A DNA stretch of 64,000 bases, taken from Spirulina subsalsa PCC 9445. Its GTDB lineage: Bacteria; Cyanobacteriota; Cyanobacteriia; Cyanobacteriales; Spirulinaceae. The translations under genes were made by a program, and so were the position numbers. Within the stretch, counting starts at the first letter, position 1; every line of letters starts with the position of its first letter. The notes beneath the pieces are model-generated. The model worked only from the letters and a program-made list of their open reading frames with translations. It made no database searches and was not told the origin of the DNA. Below, one piece after another: positions 62,556 through 64,000 of this stretch. The DNA lies in assembly GCF_000314005.1 (NCBI RefSeq), contig NZ_JH980292.1, positions 3,260,121 to 3,324,120 on the forward strand, given 5' to 3'.

Positions 62556-63626
62556 CTACTTTCGTTCAGGGTGATTACTTTCTGGTAATAATGCTCCCAA
62601 TTCGTTAATCTGTCGGATCATTTGCCCTAGACGGGCGGCACTTTTTTGATTAAACTCAAACACTAAACGGGGTAAATTCTCCGTGTCGTCTCCTTTTTCT
62701 GCGGGAAGGGCGGCGCTTTTTTCGATACGACCTTTCACTAATAAATCGGCATAGTCTCTGTTTAACTGTTCGACTGTTTGATCAGACAGTTCTGAGTTTA
62801 GACGCATGACGAACAAATGATTGACATAACGGCTGGAATGGTATACCCGGTAAAAATTGCTGATGGTGGAACAAGCTTGGTCTAAATCGTCCGTAATCGT
62901 GTAAATACTGGGGTCGTTCGGACTTACTAAACCGTTGGTAATCAAATGATCTCGAATATGTCGGTCGAGGGATTGCCAATAGTCTCCTCCGGGATTGTCA
63001 ATAAATACAATGGGAGCGGGTCCATATTTCCCGGTTTGGGAGAGGGTGAGACTCTCGAAGGCTTCGTCAAGGGTGCCAAATCCGCCGGGGAAAAGGGCGA
63101 TCGCATCACTTTCCCGCAAGAAAAATAATTTACGGGTGAAAAAATACTTAAACTGGACTAATTTGGTATCCCCTTCAATGTAGCGATTCGATCCCTGTTC
63201 AAAGGGCAAGTTAATATTTAAACCAAAAGAATTGTCGCGGCCTGCCCCTTCATTCCCGGCGGCCATAATGCCCTCTCCTGCCCCTGTGATGACCATAAAG
63301 CCCTGTTCGGTCATCCGGCGAGAAAAGTCTACAGCCATCTGGTAAATGGGCTTATCCACGGGTGTACGGGCTGATCCGAAAACACTGACTTTGCGGATGT
63401 GACGGTAGGGGTAAAAAGTCTGAAAGCCCCCTTCTAAGTCCTGCATGGCCGCACTGAGGATTTTCCAGTCTAAGCGGTCTACTTCTTCCCCTGTCAAACG
63501 CATCAAGACAGTTAAAGCCCGTTGAATATATTTGCCATGTTTGAGGTCTGGTAAGCGGTTCGCCAGATCATGCAGGGCGGCAGCAAAGGATTCTGAATCG
63601 GAATAAGATGAAGGTGACACAGCCAT
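62556..63626 (-). CDS. LOG-family (lysine decarboxylase-like fold) protein
   Basis: 356 residues. The nucleotide-binding signature is PGGFGTLDEAFESLTLSQTGKYGPAP, with SDAIALFPGGFG before it and VFGSARTP and GAGEGIMAAGNEGA as the Rossmann loop. The core matches LOG-type phosphoribohydrolases, which release free cytokinin from nucleoside monophosphates in plants and act as nucleotide hydrolases in bacteria. It is much longer than the 190-residue plant enzymes, with extra N- and C-terminal parts of the larger bacterial group. Actual substrate unknown. It converges with the helicase gene. Confidence 0.88.
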   Translation of the reverse strand: MAVSPSSYSDSESFAAALHDLANRLPDLKHGKYIQRALTVLMRLTGEEVDRLDWKILSAAMQDLEGGFQTFYPYRHIRKVSVFGSARTPVDKPIYQMAVDFSRRMTEQGFMVITGAGEGIMAAGNEGAGRDNSFGLNINLPFEQGSNRYIEGDTKLVQFKYFFTRKLFFLRESDAIALFPGGFGTLDEAFESLTLSQTGKYGPAPIVFIDNPGGDYWQSLDRHIRDHLITNGLVSPNDPSIYTITDDLDQACSTISNFYRVYHSSRYVNHLFVMRLNSELSDQTVEQLNRDYADLLVKGRIEKSAALPAEKGDDTENLPRLVFEFNQKSAARLGQMIRQINELGALLPESNHPERK

Positions 63627-64000
63627 GAAGTCTATTATTTCGGCGAATCCCCATTATACCTGAATTTTGGGTAGAGGGGAGCAATCAAAATCCAAGTCAA
63701 CCGCCCCAAATAAAAATGCGCCCCAAATAAAAATGCGCCCCAAATAAAAATGCGACCCAAATAAAAATGCGACCCAAATAAAAATGCTTAGTCTGAAAAC
63801 AGCCCAAGCACTTTTAACAAAACTTAAGATGAAAAACCGGGGGATGAGAATAACTGACCATTCCCCCTAAAATGCGCTCGCGAAGCGTCTCGGAAGGAGA
63901 ATCGCGAAGCGTCTCGGAACGAAAATCGCTTTTTTCCTCTAAAGATGTTTTTCCAAAGTATTGGAGAGTGTCGTTTTCGGAACAGCACCTACCACCATAT
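63627..64000. other. right-edge intergenic region with tandem repeats
   Basis: The last 374 bp show no coding frame. They hold five 17-bp direct repeats at 63702-63786 and, at about 63882-63925, two copies of TCGCGAAGCGTCTCGGAA followed by GGA or CGA and AATCGC. The GCGAAGCGTC core also occurs at about 56749-56759 in the inserted element. Confidence 0.6.
63702..63786. repeat. five direct 17-bp repeats
   Basis: The unit is CGCCCCAAATAAAAATG, five times in a row (units starting 63702, 63719, 63736, 63753, 63770); the last two have GACCC instead of GCCCC. There are no spacers, so this is not a CRISPR array. Confidence 0.9.

Noticed and set aside
63702-63786. Possible CRISPR array
   Set aside because: The five 17-bp units are contiguous with no spacers and there are no cas genes.

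Overview
The window comes from a filamentous, motile, oxygenic cyanobacterium. The evidence is direct: NDH-1 genes of the cyanobacterial type (ndhF, ndhD), a system II cytochrome c synthesis gene (ccsA), a high-light-inducible Chl-binding protein, the filament motility gene hmpF, a cyanobacterial type IV pilin, DUF1824 and KGK-domain proteins, many GCGATCGC (HIP1) sites, and intergenic short tandem repeats of the GGGAGTC / CCCCTGCT kind. I cannot name the genus.

Layout. 1-8.3 kb: the tail of a zinc metalloprotease, then a leftward chemosensory block (PAS/GAF histidine kinase, CheR-TPR, double CheW, chemoreceptor) and a stand-alone response regulator; no cheA is present. 8.4-11.9 kb: a membrane site-2 protease with CBS domains, a cell-wall amidase and a thioredoxin. 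12-22 kb: three tandem paralogous methyltransferases directly before a type IV pilin, then two unrelated TnpB elements side by side, then a TPR/SPINDLY-type glycosyltransferase; this looks like a pilin and surface modification locus invaded by IS1341-type elements. 22-31.5 kb: a 40-residue membrane protein, a beta-CASP metallo-hydrolase, ispG between two repeat blocks, an adenylyl cyclase, a WD40 protein and an XPB-like helicase. 31.5-35.6 kb: a divergent outer-membrane-type protein / FecR pair (the FecR protein ends in seven identical decapeptides) and the lytic transglycosylase mltA. 35.8-39.9 kb: a four-gene cluster that looks like a proton-driven membrane machine: peptidoglycan-binding/HEAT protein, ExbB/MotA-like channel with a long coiled-coil tail, and two ExbD-like proteins, only one of which keeps the membrane Asp. 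40-44 kb: ndhF-ndhD. 44-50.7 kb: a PatA-like regulator divergent from hmpF, then tilS, an acidic KGK-domain protein and ccsA.

51-56.8 kb is an accessory island. It starts at a DUF1824 gene whose last 141 bp recur, 135 of 141 bases identical, at the far end (56365-56505). Between the copies lie a four-domain Ig-like protein with a small membrane protein and a fused ABC exporter, a hicBA toxin-antitoxin cassette inside palindromic AGAAACC/GGTTTCT repeats, and a pair encoding a retropepsin-like protease and its small partner. A ~300-bp element is inserted exactly at the stop codon of the repeated gene end. The window closes with housekeeping genes: ssb, an hli gene, cysH, ychF overlapping an Lhr-like helicase, and a LOG-family protein.

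The strongest candidates for something undescribed are the ExbB/ExbD-pair cluster (35.8-39.9 kb), the methyltransferase-triplet/pilin/SPINDLY locus (12-22 kb), and the accessory island with its Ig-like protein and ABC exporter (51-56.8 kb). All functions are inferred from reading motifs by eye; no database search was run.
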